A stretch of DNA of 64,000 bases from Gracilariopsis chorda (GCA_003194525.1 NBIV01000127.1:62001-126000); one strand, 5' to 3'; positions 42,577-54,633 are shown, numbered from the stretch's first letter. Notes: generated by a model from the sequence alone, not told the origin. Numbers and translations: made by a program.

Positions 42577-45500
42577 CTAGGCTTGCATGCGGATATCTCT
42601 TGGAGTCCTTGGATTTGAGTACGCACGAAACAGGCGGAGCGAGTTCAGCTGAGATAAGAAAGAAAAGCCGGGAAGGTCGATGTTTTCAGTTTCAGGGGAG
42701 ATTGTCGGGGATATCGATGCCATAACGGGTCCGTATGTTTTTGATGGCGTGGGAGCTATAGTACGCTGAACGTCCGTTATAACCGGTGGGGTCGATGCAA
42801 TGCCTGGAAACGTTATACCTTCTGGACCAAAACCCAGATTAACTAGGTATTCTATATCAGCAGAGATTGTTGGAAATGTAGGCGCCATAATTGATTCATA
42901 AGGCTCAGATGGGAAGATGGGCATAGAGGGCTGAAAATCAGTGTTCGTTGAGTCTGGTGATGATACCAGGTTGGAGACCCATGGAGTTTCTTTAGACTCA
43001 CCCAGATCATCCACATACTCTACACCAGGATAGGTCGTTGGTAGTATGGATGCCAGAATTGGTTCGTAAGTTTCCATTGAAATGAACACTATAGAAGGCT
43101 GAACAATATCCGTCGCGACTGGTGGGACCGAGAAAAAGTCTGAAACCCATGGAGATTCACTAGCATCTATGAGCGATGTCTCAGGTTCAGCAACCGTTTT
43201 CTGGGTGGGCATGACATCCGTTGAAGAGGTCCATGTAGATGACTGTAACTTGTCCTTACTTCGAATAGGCAAAGCGGACGGAGTGCCGCTGCTTGTTGCA
43301 CCGAGTGAGTCTTCTGTTTGGGAGTCAATTGATTCGTACCCCGAGGGAGATAATAACAGCGGAGCACTGAAATAGGTATTTCCGTCTGACCAAGCAAAGT
43401 AGCCTGTTGGATTTGGATATGGCGAAAAGATTAAACCCGGGTTGTTTGCAGTAGAGGAGGAAGTTGTTGATTGTGCTGTGGGGTTAAGGCTTAGCACAGA
43501 AGTGGGAGACTGAGTCGGTTGGGAATGAGTAAGTAAGGGACTGGATGACGGAGTCGGCATAGCCGAGGCACTGAGTACAGGTGACCGCGAAATGGACGAT
43601 GAATGAGTTAGTGTGAGTGAAGCCGTTTCCAAAGGTGCAGTGGGAGAGATCGAATGAGTAACAGTATGTGATACTTCTGGAGAAGAGGTTGGAGTTGGTG
43701 CCGCCGAATTTGGTGGAGAATATGATGATATTGTTGAGCGTGAGGGAAAAGGGATGATCGAAGACGTAGAAGACTGCAACGGTGTTGTTGGCAGTGTCGG
43801 GGTCGGCGTAATGGAAGGTGAAGCACTCTGCAACGGTGTTGTTGGCAGTGTCGGGGTCGGCGTAATGGAAGGTGAAGCACTCTGCGACAGTGTTCTTAAG
43901 GGAGTCCGGGTTGGAGTGACCGAAGGCGAAGCAGTCTGTGAAGGTGTGTTTGAGGGAGTCGGAGTTGGAGTGACCGAAGGCGAAGCAGTCTGTGAAGGTG
44001 TGTTTGAGGGAGTCGGGGTTGGAGTGACCGAAGGCGAAGCAGTCTGTGAAGGTGTGTTTGAGGGAGTCGGAGTTGGAGTGACCGAAGGCGAAGCAGTCTG
44101 TGAAGGTGTGTTTGAGGGAGTTGGGGTTGGAGTGACCGAAGGCGAAGCAGTCTGTGAAGGTGTGTTTGAGGGAGTCGGAGTTGGAGTGACCGAAGGCGAA
44201 GCAGTCTGTGAAGGTGTGTTTGAGGGAGTCGGAGTTGGAGTGACCGAAGGCGAAGCAGTCTGTGAAGGTGTGTTTGAGGGAGTTGGGGTTGGAGTGACCG
44301 AAAGCGAAGCAGTCTGTGAAGGTGTGTTTGAGGGAGTTGGGGTTGGAGTGACCGAAGTCGAAGCAGTCTGTGAAGGTGTGTTTGAGGGAGTTGGGGTTGG
44401 AGTGACCGAAAGCGAAGCAGTCTGTGAAGGTGTGTTTGAGGGAGTTGGGGTTGGAGTGACCGAAGTCGAAGCAGTCTGTGAAGGTGTGTTTGAGGGAGTC
44501 GGAGTTGGAGTGACCGAAGGCGAAGCAGTCTGTGAAGGTGTGTTTGAGGGAGTCGGAGTTGGAGTGACCGAAGGCGAAGCAGTCTGTGAAGGTGTGTTTG
44601 AGGGAGTCGGGGTTGGAGTGACCGAAGGCGAAGCAGTCTGTGAAGGTGTGTTTGAGGGAGTTGGGGTTGGAGTGACCGAAGGCGAAGCAGTCTGTGAAGG
44701 TGTGTTTGAGGGAGTCGGAGTTGGAGTGACCGAAGGCGAAGCAGTCTGTGAAGGTGTGTTTGAGGGAGTCGGAGTTGGAGTGACCGAAGGCGAAGCAGTC
44801 TGTGAAGGTGTGTTTGAGGGAGTCGGAGTTGGAGTGACCGAAGGCGAAGCAGTCTGTGAAGGTGTGTTTGAGGGAGTTGGGGTTGGAGTGACCGAAGGCG
44901 AAGCAGTCTGTGAAGGTGTGTTTGAGGGAGTTGGGGTTGGAGTGACCGAAGGCGAAGCAGTCTGTGAAGGTGTGTTTGAGGGAGTTGGGGTTGGAGTGAC
45001 CGAAGCGAAGCAGTCTGTGAAGGTGTGTTTGAGGGAGTTGGGGTTGGAGTGACCGAAGGCGAAGCAGTCTGTGAAGGTGTGTTTGAGGGAGTCGGAGTTG
45101 GAGTGACCGAAGGCGAAGCAGTCTGTGAAGGTGTGTTTGAGGGAGTCGGAGTTGGAGTGACCGAAGGCGAAGCAGTCTGTGAAGGTGTGTTTGAGGGAGT
45201 CGGAGTTGGAGTGACCGAAGGCGAAGCAGTCTGTGAAGGTGTGTTTGAGGGAGTCGGGGTTGGAGTGACCGAAGGCGAAGCAGTCTGTGAAGGTGTGTTT
45301 GAGGGAGTTGGGGTTGGAGTGACCGAAGGCGAAGCAGTCTGTGAAGGTGTGTTTGAGGGAGTCGGAGTTGGAGTGACCGAAGGCGAAGCAGTCTGTGAAG
45401 GTGTGTTTGAGGGAGTCGGAGTTGGAGTGACCGAAGGCGAAGCAGTCTGTGAAGGTGTGTTTGAGGGAGTCGGAGTTGGAGTGACCGAAGGCGAAGCAGT

Positions 45501-47208
45501 CTGTGAAGGTGTGTTTGAGGGAGTCGGAGTTGGAGTGACCGAAGGCGAAGCAGTCTGTGAAGGTGTGTTTGAGGGAGTCGGGGTTGGAGTGACCGAAGGC
45601 GTGGGCGAAGCCGAGGATGTGGGAGAAGCGGATTGTTTTGCTGGAGATGTTAGAGAAACCGATGCACTAATTGTTGGAGAGGGCGTACTGGTTGACGAAG
45701 GCGTGGTTATAGGAGAGGTGGAAGGTGTAGGAGCAGGCGGGGGAGGTGCCGCATAGAGAAGAGGAGCCGGAATCTGTGCCGATTCAACGTAGTATCCGCT
45801 AGTGTGATACTGAGGTTCTGCGTGATACACTGCACAGTCGTCTTGTTTGAGTCGAAGTAGGTTGTAGTATCGGTTTCGTGTCCCATCAAAGACTGAGGCG
45901 GAGTTGAGGACTAACATCTTCTTCAGCTTCCAAATGTCGAAGTTTGGGTTTTCCCCAAGAATGAGCGCAACAGCACCTGCTACGTGAGGTGCGGCCATCG
46001 ACGTACCAGACATGGTTCTGCTCCCAATGTCAGAGAGGTGTGATGCTGATTCGATGTACTGCCCTGGTGCAGCAATGTCTATGCATCTCCCCCATTACTG
46101 GACCAGCGGGTGAGATCATGACTCGTAGAAGCTGCAACCGTGATCACGTTTTCAGATCTTGCTGGAGTCCACGCACATGCATCATCTTTCCCATTACCTG
46201 CCGCTACCACGGGAATTATGTTGGCATTCAGTAGATCTTTCATAGCCAAATCCAAAAGGTCTGTCTCCGCTCTTGCTCCAAGAGAAAGAACGGCCACAGC
46301 GGAGTTGGCGGGATGAGCTTGTCTATGATGAATAACCCAGTCTACTGAGTTAAGCACGTCCGTAAGTGACCCCCTGTTGTCTTCGTCAAGAGTCTTCACA
46401 CAGAAAACTGTACATTTCTTACAAAGGCCATAGGTGTTTCCTGCAGCGGTACCTGAAACGTGCGTGCCATGTCCGTGACCGTCTTCGAATGTTGTGTACC
46501 TTCCAACTCTGACACCCTTCACTCGACCATTGAACTCAATGTGAGATATGCGACATCCTGAATCTAGTACATACAGGAAGACACCACCTCCGAGTCGTGG
46601 GAAGCACGATAGATCAAGCTTTTTGTCAAGAGATGTAGCGACCTGATCGATCCTATCCAGATTCCATATGACATTTTTGTATTGCAGGATTCTTTCCGTT
46701 GAATGGTTGAAGGAATTGCTGTCTGTATATGCTTCAGAATCCTCCTCTACCATTTCTTCAGGCATCAATCCAGGATCATCAATAGTCTCTCCAATACTAA
46801 CAGGGGGAGCAATACGTTGTCATACTGCCTGCGGATTCGCTTCTCATGACGAACGACGTACTGACCAATACTGTGAGCAGACACATGATCATATCCATCA
46901 CAACGGGCCTCAACAATTTTAAGGGAAGCGAGGAGTGAGACATTTGTGCATTTGGTCTTGCTTAGGAGGGCCATGACATGTCCGATACATTTGCTATCGC
47001 ATTTAGGGTCTAAGCGAAAGAGCTGATATTCATTGATGTGATCTTGCAAACGAATTGCAGCATGAGGTCTGTAGGAGAGTATTCGGCTGTCGAGATATTC
47101 CATGTCACTGGTAATGGGCAGAGGAAAGCCAATTGTAAAGGGTCCAGAACGACAGAGCAGAAAGAGAACAACTACGATCACCATAACTCGGGCACACATG
47201 TTGCTCAT
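42577..47208 (-). pseudogene. Secreted subtilisin-like serine protease with Ser/Thr/Pro repeat region; three single-base frameshifts
   Basis: ATG at 47208 with a signal peptide (MVIVVVLFLLCRSG core), a propeptide-like region, then a peptidase S8 domain: Asp in YVLDSGCR, His in GHGTHVSGT, Asn in VVAAGNGKD, Ser in [13 protein letters not shown]. After ~70 residues comes an 18-residue repeat ([18 protein letters not shown]) in about 31 copies, then a Ser/Thr/Pro-rich C-terminus ending at 42577. Reading it needs three +1-base corrections: near a C5 run at about 46795, at a G5 run (46089-46093) and in one repeat unit at about 45004. All catalytic residues are present. It is probably a cell-wall or secreted proteinase-K-like enzyme; the gene may be intact if the indels are assembly errors. 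Confidence 0.82.
43790..45600 (-). repeat. 54-bp minisatellite inside the protease gene
   Basis: About 31 tandem units of 54 bp (18 codons), highly uniform with a few alternating variants (GTCGGAG / GTTGGGG and GAAGGC / GAAAGC / GAAGTC). The units at 43790-43900 are more diverged. Because the unit is a multiple of three, other frames, including an antisense one, also stay open. One unit (about 45004) lacks a base. Confidence 0.95.
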
Positions 47209-48657
47209 CGATTGCGTTCACTTGTGTTTCTGCACCTTTTTGCAAATGGAAGTGAGCCGTAAAGGTTCTTCTTCAAGTGTTTCACTGGTTATGAAGAGAT
47301 TTGTACGATGTTGGGACGGTGGTTATTGGAGTGTTTAAGAAGTTCGAGGAAGGTGGAAAAGAGTCGATAATGCTCATGCATCTTTCTGATGACATCGAAA
47401 CAAGGCAGCATGTATACACAGAAGAAGTGTTTGCATTGCGTACAGTTGGTTGCCTTCAATAGCGTAAAAGGAGAGCTTCAGAATGACTGTTAGTCGTACT
47501 ATGATCGAGTATTTGTCTTCTTCAATACATAGAGATGCCGGAAATGGTGGTTATCACGGTAACTGACTATCTCAAATGCAACTGTGACGATAGTTTAGGG
47601 GAGGGCAGTAAGGTTCTATGACACTAATAACAGCAAAAGCAGTGAAATGCATTTTCTCAACTTGAGACACCATGAATGTTTCATTATTGGGTTCCCTCGT
47701 TTGGTTTGGACGGTTGCTGTTCAATGAATGGGGATGTGTTCATATGGCTATGCTTGTGTTGCTTCTCGGGATTACATCCAGTGATGGCAAAACTCAGCAG
47801 CTCTCTTCAGAAGTATATGCAGAATCTCACTAATGCTCATGAGGGAAGGAAGGTTGCTGGTCTCCGTGAGAGACGAATCGCTTGTCTATTTCGCTTTACT
47901 CGTTAGTGGAGGGAAGACGGGTACACCTCGTGAAGGCCGAACGGCTTGTACCCGCTCATGAAGGAATCTTGCTAGTGGCTCACTGTAATTATGCTTCGTA
48001 GATCTTCTTTCCCGGTGGTTGGTCAGTTCGTGAGAATGGAGGAGTGCAGCGAGTCGCCGCAGAGCCGTAAGAAAGCTATGTGCAGCTCATTTGCACGCAT
48101 GCACTGCTACTTTGAGAAGCAGTTTCTTAACTAGAGCAAACATGATACCGTAACTGTAGATCGAGTGTTGAAAACGATGCAGGGCACTATATACTACGCT
48201 ACTCAAACCGAAAGGAATCCAAGAGGCTAGAGCTTCGGTGATGTTCTTCTCAGATGGTACGGAAGCATATATCATACATTGTCCTGAAATAGTCAAGAAA
48301 TTCTTCTGGCTTTCTAGGTAGAAGGGAATTCTTTGCCTCAGGTTTCTCTGGACGGGTCGCCATCAGGCATCAAGAGCCCATAGAGAACAAGAAAGACAGC
48401 GACAATGGTGCAAACACTTGCCACTTGAAGTAAAACATAGCAAGAAGTGATGCGAGCTGACATAACAATAAAACCAAGAGAAGCAGAGACCAGACGCACT
48501 ATGGAAAGGGTCATTGAAACTTCAAGTGTCGATATAGATTCCTGTTATCAGGCACCGACGTCATTGCCAGGACAGCCCAGTAGCATGGCGTCAGACTAGC
48601 TTGTCAGATCCGAATTAGACATTACTTGTACGTTTAATACTAATGGTATGTAGCTTA
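47209..48657. other. No gene recognised
   Basis: 1.45 kb between the protease start and the Harbinger element; contains the protease promoter. Open frames are short and unconvincing. Confidence 0.45.
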
Positions 48658-48698
48658 GGGGCGTTCCATGAATTGACGAAACTCTGAACTCGAAATCA
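48658..48698 (+). repeat. Left terminal inverted repeat of the 8.3-kb element
   Basis: GGGGCGTTCCATGAATTGAC and onward to ...CTCGAAATC, preceded by TTA. Confidence 0.9.
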
Positions 48699-48784
48699 CA
48701 GCCGAATTTAACTGTCAGCTTCTTGAACAGTAATGCTCCTGGTCAACGACGCCTGTATATCAACCTGATGAGGTTGCAGAGAGC

Positions 48785-50191
48785 ATGCAACTCTGTTGGC
48801 TTCACGTTGTCACCACTTGCGGCGACTACAAACCTCACACTCCCTTGGCCTTATCTACATTTTCCATACCATACGGCTGCTTGCTTCCTCTACAGCAAAT
48901 GCCGCGACCTATAACACTTTATCTGGATGTACTCCAGTCCCACCAAACACTCTATGACACCATCAAGGGCCGTCATAGACGACGACAACATGAACATATC
49001 AAACGTTTTGTACTTTTGTATCTCTTACACTTATGGGATGCAGAGCATTCTATTAGAAGTATCCGAACAGTCATTTGTCGTCCACCATTTTCCCCAATTC
49101 AACACAATGGAAGCATTTCCAACTTTGCTTTCAAGCGAATGTACCGCGTCTCAAAGTTTCAGTTCAGGCTACTTTCGTCGAGTTTGCGTCAGCAATTGCA
49201 AAGAAAGCAACGCAAAAATTGTCATGTAGCTGCTGCAGTAAGCATCGAAGTGATTCTTTTCGTCACTCTACGAATCCTGGCCGGAGGAAGCTATTTTGAC
49301 ATTGGATGGCCGTACGGCATAGGAACTACAACTCTTTATTCCTTATTTCAGGAATCAATGTTCGCTCTCAAGAACTGTCTACCTCCAGTACGCTTCCCAC
49401 AATCCGAAAGAGAATTCAAAGTGAATGCTTACATGTTTTGCAAACTGCGAAATAGTCCTCTTTGTGGCGTTATTGCAGCGTTAGATGGAATTGCCATCGA
49501 AGTTCAGAAACCTCGTCTATGTGACGCTCTTGATTCACGCAAGTTCTACAATCGAAAAGGATTTTTTTCGTTATGCGTACAGGCCGCCGTACAGGGAGAC
49601 TATCGGTTTTGCTTTGTTTCAGCCACGCATTCTGGAGGCACTCATGATGCGACAGCTTTTTCCGCAACGAAACTTTACCAACTGCTGAAAGGTTGTACTC
49701 TGCCGGACTGGGCCGCAGTCGTCGCTGATGATGCGTACAGCAACGAGGGTTGAGTGCTTTCACCGTACGCTGGAAAGCGGTTGACGCAGAAGGAAGACAA
49801 TTTTAACGCGTACCATTCCTCTTGTCGCACAATAGTGGTACAGGCTTTCGGTATGCTTGTCAGCAGATTCGGTATCTTTTGGTCTGCAATAAGGTATCCC
49901 TTGAGAAAAGTACCTTTGATCATCTTAGTGGCTTGCCAGCTGCATAATTTCATTATTGATAATGCAGATGATACTCTGTTTGAATACATCTCAAGCCACG
50001 AAGAAAACCATGTACACGGGTCTCCGGCTGTCAATTTTCAAGACGCGCTTCACATGGAACGTGACAGCTTGAGGTCCCGAAATCGGTCTCGTCAATCTTC
50101 AACGCTTCGCGAGAATGTCGCTGAACAACTGCACAGAATGGGGTTCTTACGACGAAGAACCGGCGGGAGAGCAGCGTGCAGGGAGACATAG
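48785..50191 (+). pseudogene. Harbinger transposase with an internal TGA and altered catalytic Glu
   Basis: One frame from ATG 48785 (or 48899) to 50191, broken by TGA at 49751-49753. It has the HARBI1-like order: an HTH-type region (SIEVILFVTLRILAGGSYFDIGWPYGIGTTTLY), catalytic D in VIAALDGIAIEV, the FYNRKGFFSLCVQAAV block, second D in VVADDAYSNEG, then after the stop the C-terminal block YHSSCRTIVVQAFGMLVSRFG. In this block the family's catalytic Glu is Gln. The TGA could be a CGA changed by CpG deamination. Stop plus lost Glu make it inactive; the element would need help from a sister copy. The C-terminus overlaps the first codons of the next fragment. Confidence 0.83.
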
Positions 50192-50646
50192 CGCACTTCC
50201 ATTTGCACGACAGAAGCGTGATGCTGCTCAAACAAAGCACGTTTATGAACGCCTCCGGTTGCGCAGTACGCGCCGCTCTTAAGTACATGGACGCTCTTGT
50301 CGCAGCTCTGCTGGCTGTGACAGACGATATATCGCTTGATCTGGGAGAAATTAGACTACGAGCGAAAGGCAGCGCCGGTCGGCATAATGGGCTGAACAGT
50401 ACACAACAATTTGTTGGCGGTATGAATTACGCTAGGCTACGAATTGGCGTTGATTCTCCGGGTGGTAGAGCAGAAGATTGGACGCACTTCGTTCTTGGAT
50501 CCTTTTCGCAATTAGAGAAGCAGGTTTTGGAAAAAGTGGAATGGGATGTGATGGAAGCCGTTGACTACGGGGTAGACGAAGCAAGCATCCAAAAAGTTCA
50601 GACTCAGATTGCGTTGGCCAAGCAAGGGAGACGAAATCATTGCTGA
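50176..50646 (+). pseudogene. Peptidyl-tRNA hydrolase fragment (cargo), N-terminus missing
   Basis: Clear Pth family sequence: LLKQSTFMNASGCAV, VTDDISLDLGEIRLRAKGSAGRHNGLNST (with the catalytic-site Asp), ARLRIGVDSPGG and the C-terminal FVLGSFSQLEKQVLE helix. Pth recycles peptidyl-tRNA that drops off ribosomes. The first ~70 residues, with the GLGNPG and RHNVG blocks that hold the essential Asn and His, are absent. A possible splice acceptor (GTGCAG) lies just before the homology, but upstream is transposase. It probably entered the element as a 3' gene fragment. If translated it should be inactive. Confidence 0.8.
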
Positions 50647-50853
50647 CAACGAGTGGTTTTTGTCACTGCTTTAGTGGACATGTGTTCTTATTCAACGTTA
50701 CAGCTGAAGGGGGAGGCTCTAAATCAATACTTGAAGCGTTAATGTGTCAGCGACATAAAATCTTCAGAGACAAGGATAAAAAAATGAAACGCGGGTTAAA
50801 GGAGTTGTACCAGCGCTTCAAGAATTGTTCTTCTTGGCATGGTTGAAATGAAT

Positions 50854-51753
50854 TTACGAACAGTCGCGAAGTCGGGCTGCAGCTTGTTCCGCGGTAAGAT
50901 CTCTCTGCGACTCACCAAGCATCTCAAATCCAACCATGAAATTTCCAACGGTAGCGCTTCGAAGAAGTGGGCGATAAAAGTGCGTATGGAAATGCGCATA
51001 TTCATTCTTACTTGGGTCTGTACCATTGTAGGTAGGCGCTTGATGAATACCCATTGAATACGGGAACAAAGTGGTGAAAAGATTGTCATAGCGTGCACAC
51101 ACGGGACCGTAGATGTTGGCCAAATCCAGTTGCATGGCGCCGGTAAAGTTGACGAGGCAGGGTACTCTCACTTTGCTTATGACCATGACCTCGAAGGGCC
51201 AAGTAGCCCAGAATGGTACGACGGCGAGGAAAGTTTCATTCTGACATACGATACGTTCCTTTGCTTCCATTTCGAGTTTGACATAGTCCTCCAACATTTG
51301 GATTCCCTTCTTAGTCTGATAGGCTTTGATATTAGCGAGTGCGATGCGCGGCTCTTCCGGAACGAACTCAGATGCCTAGATCTGACCGTGAGGATGAGGG
51401 TTGGAGCATCCCATCATCTGTCCCTTGTTATAGGATATCTGCACGTGCCCGATGTAATCGAGCTTGGAGAGGCTGTCATACTCCTCAACCCAGGCATCAA
51501 AAACGGCTTTGATCTCCTTGACGGTCATTTCAGCGACAGTTAGGTTGACCTTCGAGGAGAAGCAGACAACGCAACATTTTCCACGCACAGCTTTGGCTGC
51601 GAGAGGATCGTTGTTCTCAACGCTGCCAACCTCACCGCATGGGGTGTCCGCCAATAAAGCCTGGAAATCATTGTCGAAGACAAAGGTAGAGTCGTACTCG
51701 GGGTTCGCGCATTCACTAAACGGCTGGGTGGACATCGAGAAAAAAGCCCTCAA
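50854..51753 (-). pseudogene. Galactose-1-phosphate uridylyltransferase fragment (cargo), in-frame TAG
   Basis: One frame from 51753 to 50854 matches GALT from QPFSECANPEYDSTFVFDND through CVVCFSSKVNLTVAEM, the active-site SNPHPHGQ, and then, beyond a TAG at 51378-51376, DYVKLEMEAKERI, FLAVVPFWATWPFE, FPYSMGIHQAP, HTHFYRPLLRSATVGNFMVG to EQAAARLRD. The TAG replaces the invariant Trp after HPHGQI (TGG to TAG). The N-terminal ~60-90 residues with the HRR-NPLTG-W and zinc CxxC blocks are missing. GALT converts galactose-1-phosphate and UDP-glucose in the Leloir pathway. Two separate defects make this copy non-functional. Confidence 0.88.
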
Positions 51754-52263
51754 ATCTCACGCACAAAACGTACGAAAGAAACAGCAAGAAGAACTCAGTG
51801 AAATGCGCTTGGGGAGAGTGATCTCTGGAAATGTAGAAAACCGAAACTGCATGCAAGAGAACAAGTGGTGACAGTGTTTACGGCTTGAGCGCCATCACAT
51901 CTTCACATGAGTACATGTATGTGAAGCAGTTGATCCAGACTGAGAGAACCCCCCCCCCGAAGACCCGAAGAGAACAGACGATGGTTATACAGAAAACGAG
52001 AAATGTATTTGCTAGTGGGTATATTATTACGGAAAAAGAAACAGATAACGCGACAGCCAGAGGTGTATAGTGCTGGAGGCAGATGATGAAAGGATGTAGA
52101 TATGGAAGGTACAAAAGCCCACCATACCCATGCGAGCAATCGACATGGAGGCGGTAAGAACAGGCAAAAGAGACAAAAGCTGAGACGGTGGTAAGAGGTA
52201 AATTAAACAATACGCTGGTAAATTCTGGTGCGAGTAAGAGTGGACTCCAAAACATCCTTCAGA
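51754..52263. other. Spacer between cargo fragments
   Basis: No GALT N-terminus could be found here on the minus strand. A short C10 run lies near 51950. Confidence 0.4.
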
Positions 52264-52674
52264 CTAACCAGAAATGCATCGAGTTCGGTGACAATAATAA
52301 CAGACCACTTGAGCCAGTTCGAAGCCGGTCGAAGAGACGCAACCATGTTCGCTCTTGTGCGTGCAGTTGTTTCTCCCACGATGTGTGGAACAAAGGTCTC
52401 TTGCTTCAGTTTCAGCGTGGACGTATCCATTCCAAGCATCGCCGCCACAAGCAGAGATGCGAGCTTCAACAAGGCTCTTGAGTGCAAAATTAACCGGAAG
52501 ACGATCGAGCTGGGCCCTGATCCTTTTGTGACACACGGGACGGGGGGTATGTCTCTCATGCTCGAATAGTGAGGCGGGACAGGAGGTGCACAACGTGTGG
52601 CCGCACGGTGCAACGCGGGGTATGATGAATTCGGTGAGACATACAGGACAATCCAAGGGTAAGGAGGGATTCAA
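52264..52674 (-). pseudogene. RING-finger protein fragment (cargo)
   Basis: Open from TTG at 52674 (no ATG). RING pattern LDCPVCLTEFIIPRVAPCGHTLCTSCPASLFEHERHTPRPVCHK: C-x2-C ... C-G-H-x2-C-x2-C is present, but the last pair reads R-P-V-C instead of C-P-x-C, losing one zinc ligand. It is followed by LDRLPVNFALKSLVEA, typical after E3-ligase RINGs. After this the frame becomes Cys/His-rich and odd, while the overlapping frame (to 52203) continues more naturally (SVIIVTELDAFLVSLKDVLE), suggesting a frameshift near 52455. RING proteins are ubiquitin ligases; this copy lacks a start. Confidence 0.6.
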
Positions 52675-52963
52675 TGCTTAGTGAGAGGTGGGTGGATATT
52701 GTGGTTTTAGGTCGCTGTTGCAAACGTTGACATTGCGACGAAGACGTCTTCTGGCGCGTCAGGCACCGAGAGTTGCGTCCAATGCAAAGCAGCCGGGTGA
52801 AGCCAGGGCGGGCGCTACGGCGTTGCGCTTTCCCATGATGAAGTGCCAATGGACTTGGGGAAGAAACTCTAATGTCGAAAGGGCAGCAGCGGAAAGCTGC
52901 CTGCCGAAGCAAGCCGGCCGGGTCGAGCGCGCTGCACATGGTGGCTGCTTTTTGTCTGCATAG

Positions 52964-54633
52964 ATGATATTACACAGCTCAAAACCCCAGCTTGTTCTGC
53001 TATTGCAGAGGTACTTGGTCATGTTGTATTGGCCGAATCAGCATGACGCGTACACGTGTCCACAGCACGCTTACACACCAATGAACTCGAAAGCCCTTCG
53101 TCGTCTTCTTCGTCTATTCGCTTTCTTCGTCTTCTTCTTCCGCCAGTCTTTGTTCGTGGGCCCGTCTGCAGTTGGATATATGAAGCACTCTAGCACAATA
53201 CGCGCAGCTCTCAGCGTGCTTCTCTCCATCTGCGCATTGCTCCAGTACCGGATCATTCGCCTGCAGCTCCCTGCGTTACAGTCAGCCCCCCTCGCAGATG
53301 CAATATCGTTTCTAGCACCTCCACTCGTCCTGGCACTCGGTGCCATTCTGCACCGCAGCCTGCCACCAATTTGTTTCATTCCGCTGGTCATTTATCCCTC
53401 GCTCAGTGCATGTGTGCTTGCAGTTGCTCAACTGCTTTGCCTGTTCCTGCTAACTGCTCTTGTCATATGCTCCTCCAAAACCGACTTTGTTTGTGCTTGC
53501 ATTACATCACTGTTCTTGTTCATACTGGATGCTGCTTTACACTCTCGTTTATCACATGTTTTGTTGTTTAAAGTACTCAAAACTACGCTTCCCTCACTAA
53601 CATTTGCGATTGCAATGACGCACTTTGCGATAAGATCTGTAGCTCTAAACACATTACGTCTTTCACGGGACAAGCGCACTCGTCGGAAAAAGAAACCCCT
53701 CCTCATCATGTACAGTTTGGTCATGGCTTTCCTGGCATCACTACTTGTAGGACAGCTCCCCCCATTCATGCCACCACCACCACTTTCTAAACATTATACC
53801 CTCCTTGCACAGTCTCGTGGTACGACGGGCTTGATCAGAGTTGTTGAGAAACGAGGGGAGTATCGAATGCTACTTGAGGATCTGTCCGTCTTGGGTGGTT
53901 ATTTCGATGCCAGCAAGTACTACCCGGATTCCATATTCTCCCAATTCTATGTTCAGGAGGCAGTACGGCTTGTCGGACAGCGCAAGGAAAACGCAACTGC
54001 ACTATGTATTGGTCTGGGTATTGGAGTTGCTGCGAACGCCCTTTCGAAACATGGCGTCAAAGTAACTACTGTTGATATTGACCCGATCGTTGCACTTTAC
54101 GCCCGCAAGTACTTCGGGCTCCAGATCCCTGTTCAAGTGGAGGACGCCGGGTCATATGTCACAAAACGTCCCATTCATTCTTTTGATTACGTGATCCATG
54201 AAGTTTTCACGGGGGGCACAATGCCGTCCGCGCTGTTCTCAGTTCAGATGTTTGAACACCCCTTTTTTAACCAGAAGGCGTGTTGGCTGTCAATTTTGTT
54301 GGAGCTACGGAGCTCCCACTAACACCTGCGTCACAAGCTTTGTCACTTGTTTCCCAAAGGATGACGAAGGTATTTGCGAAAGTGCGTGCGTTTTCAGATG
54401 GTTTAGACGCTCGAATGCACAACATTGTACTGTTCACATCAACAGGGAAAGGCGCTGTGGTGTTCAGGGAACCGGATGAACAGTACTTCCTCAACTCTTC
54501 GATGAGACGCACTGCGCTAACCAGCTTTCATAAGCACGAACTAGGTGAGGAACAGCTAAAGGGTTGCAGTGATTCGTCGAGTGTGGCTTGGGTGATGTAC
54601 CGGGGACTACTCGATATAGCTGAGGCACACTGA
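52964..54633 (+). pseudogene. Membrane-bound spermidine synthase-like protein (cargo), one frameshift
   Basis: ATG at 52964 or, more likely, 53081. The N-terminal ~250 residues form several hydrophobic helices (e.g. RAALSVLLSICALLQYRIIRL, LVLALGAILHRSL, SLVMAFLASLLVGQL). The C-terminal half is an aminopropyltransferase-type domain: ALCIGLGIGVAANAL (SAM-type glycine loop), KVTTVDIDPIVALYARKYF (acidic residue of strand 2) and DYVIHEVF. The frame breaks at about 54269-54271 beside a T6A2 run; one extra A restores GVLAVNFVGAT and the rest to TGA at 54633. It resembles bacterial and algal fused membrane/spermidine-synthase proteins; whether it makes polyamines is unknown. This is the least damaged cargo. 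Confidence 0.72.

Noticed and set aside
43754-45756. Long plus-strand ORFs opposite the protease minisatellite ([18 protein letters not shown] repeats)
   Set aside because: The 54-bp unit keeps several frames open. The protease frame has signal peptide, catalytic domain and continuation; the antisense frame has only repeat.
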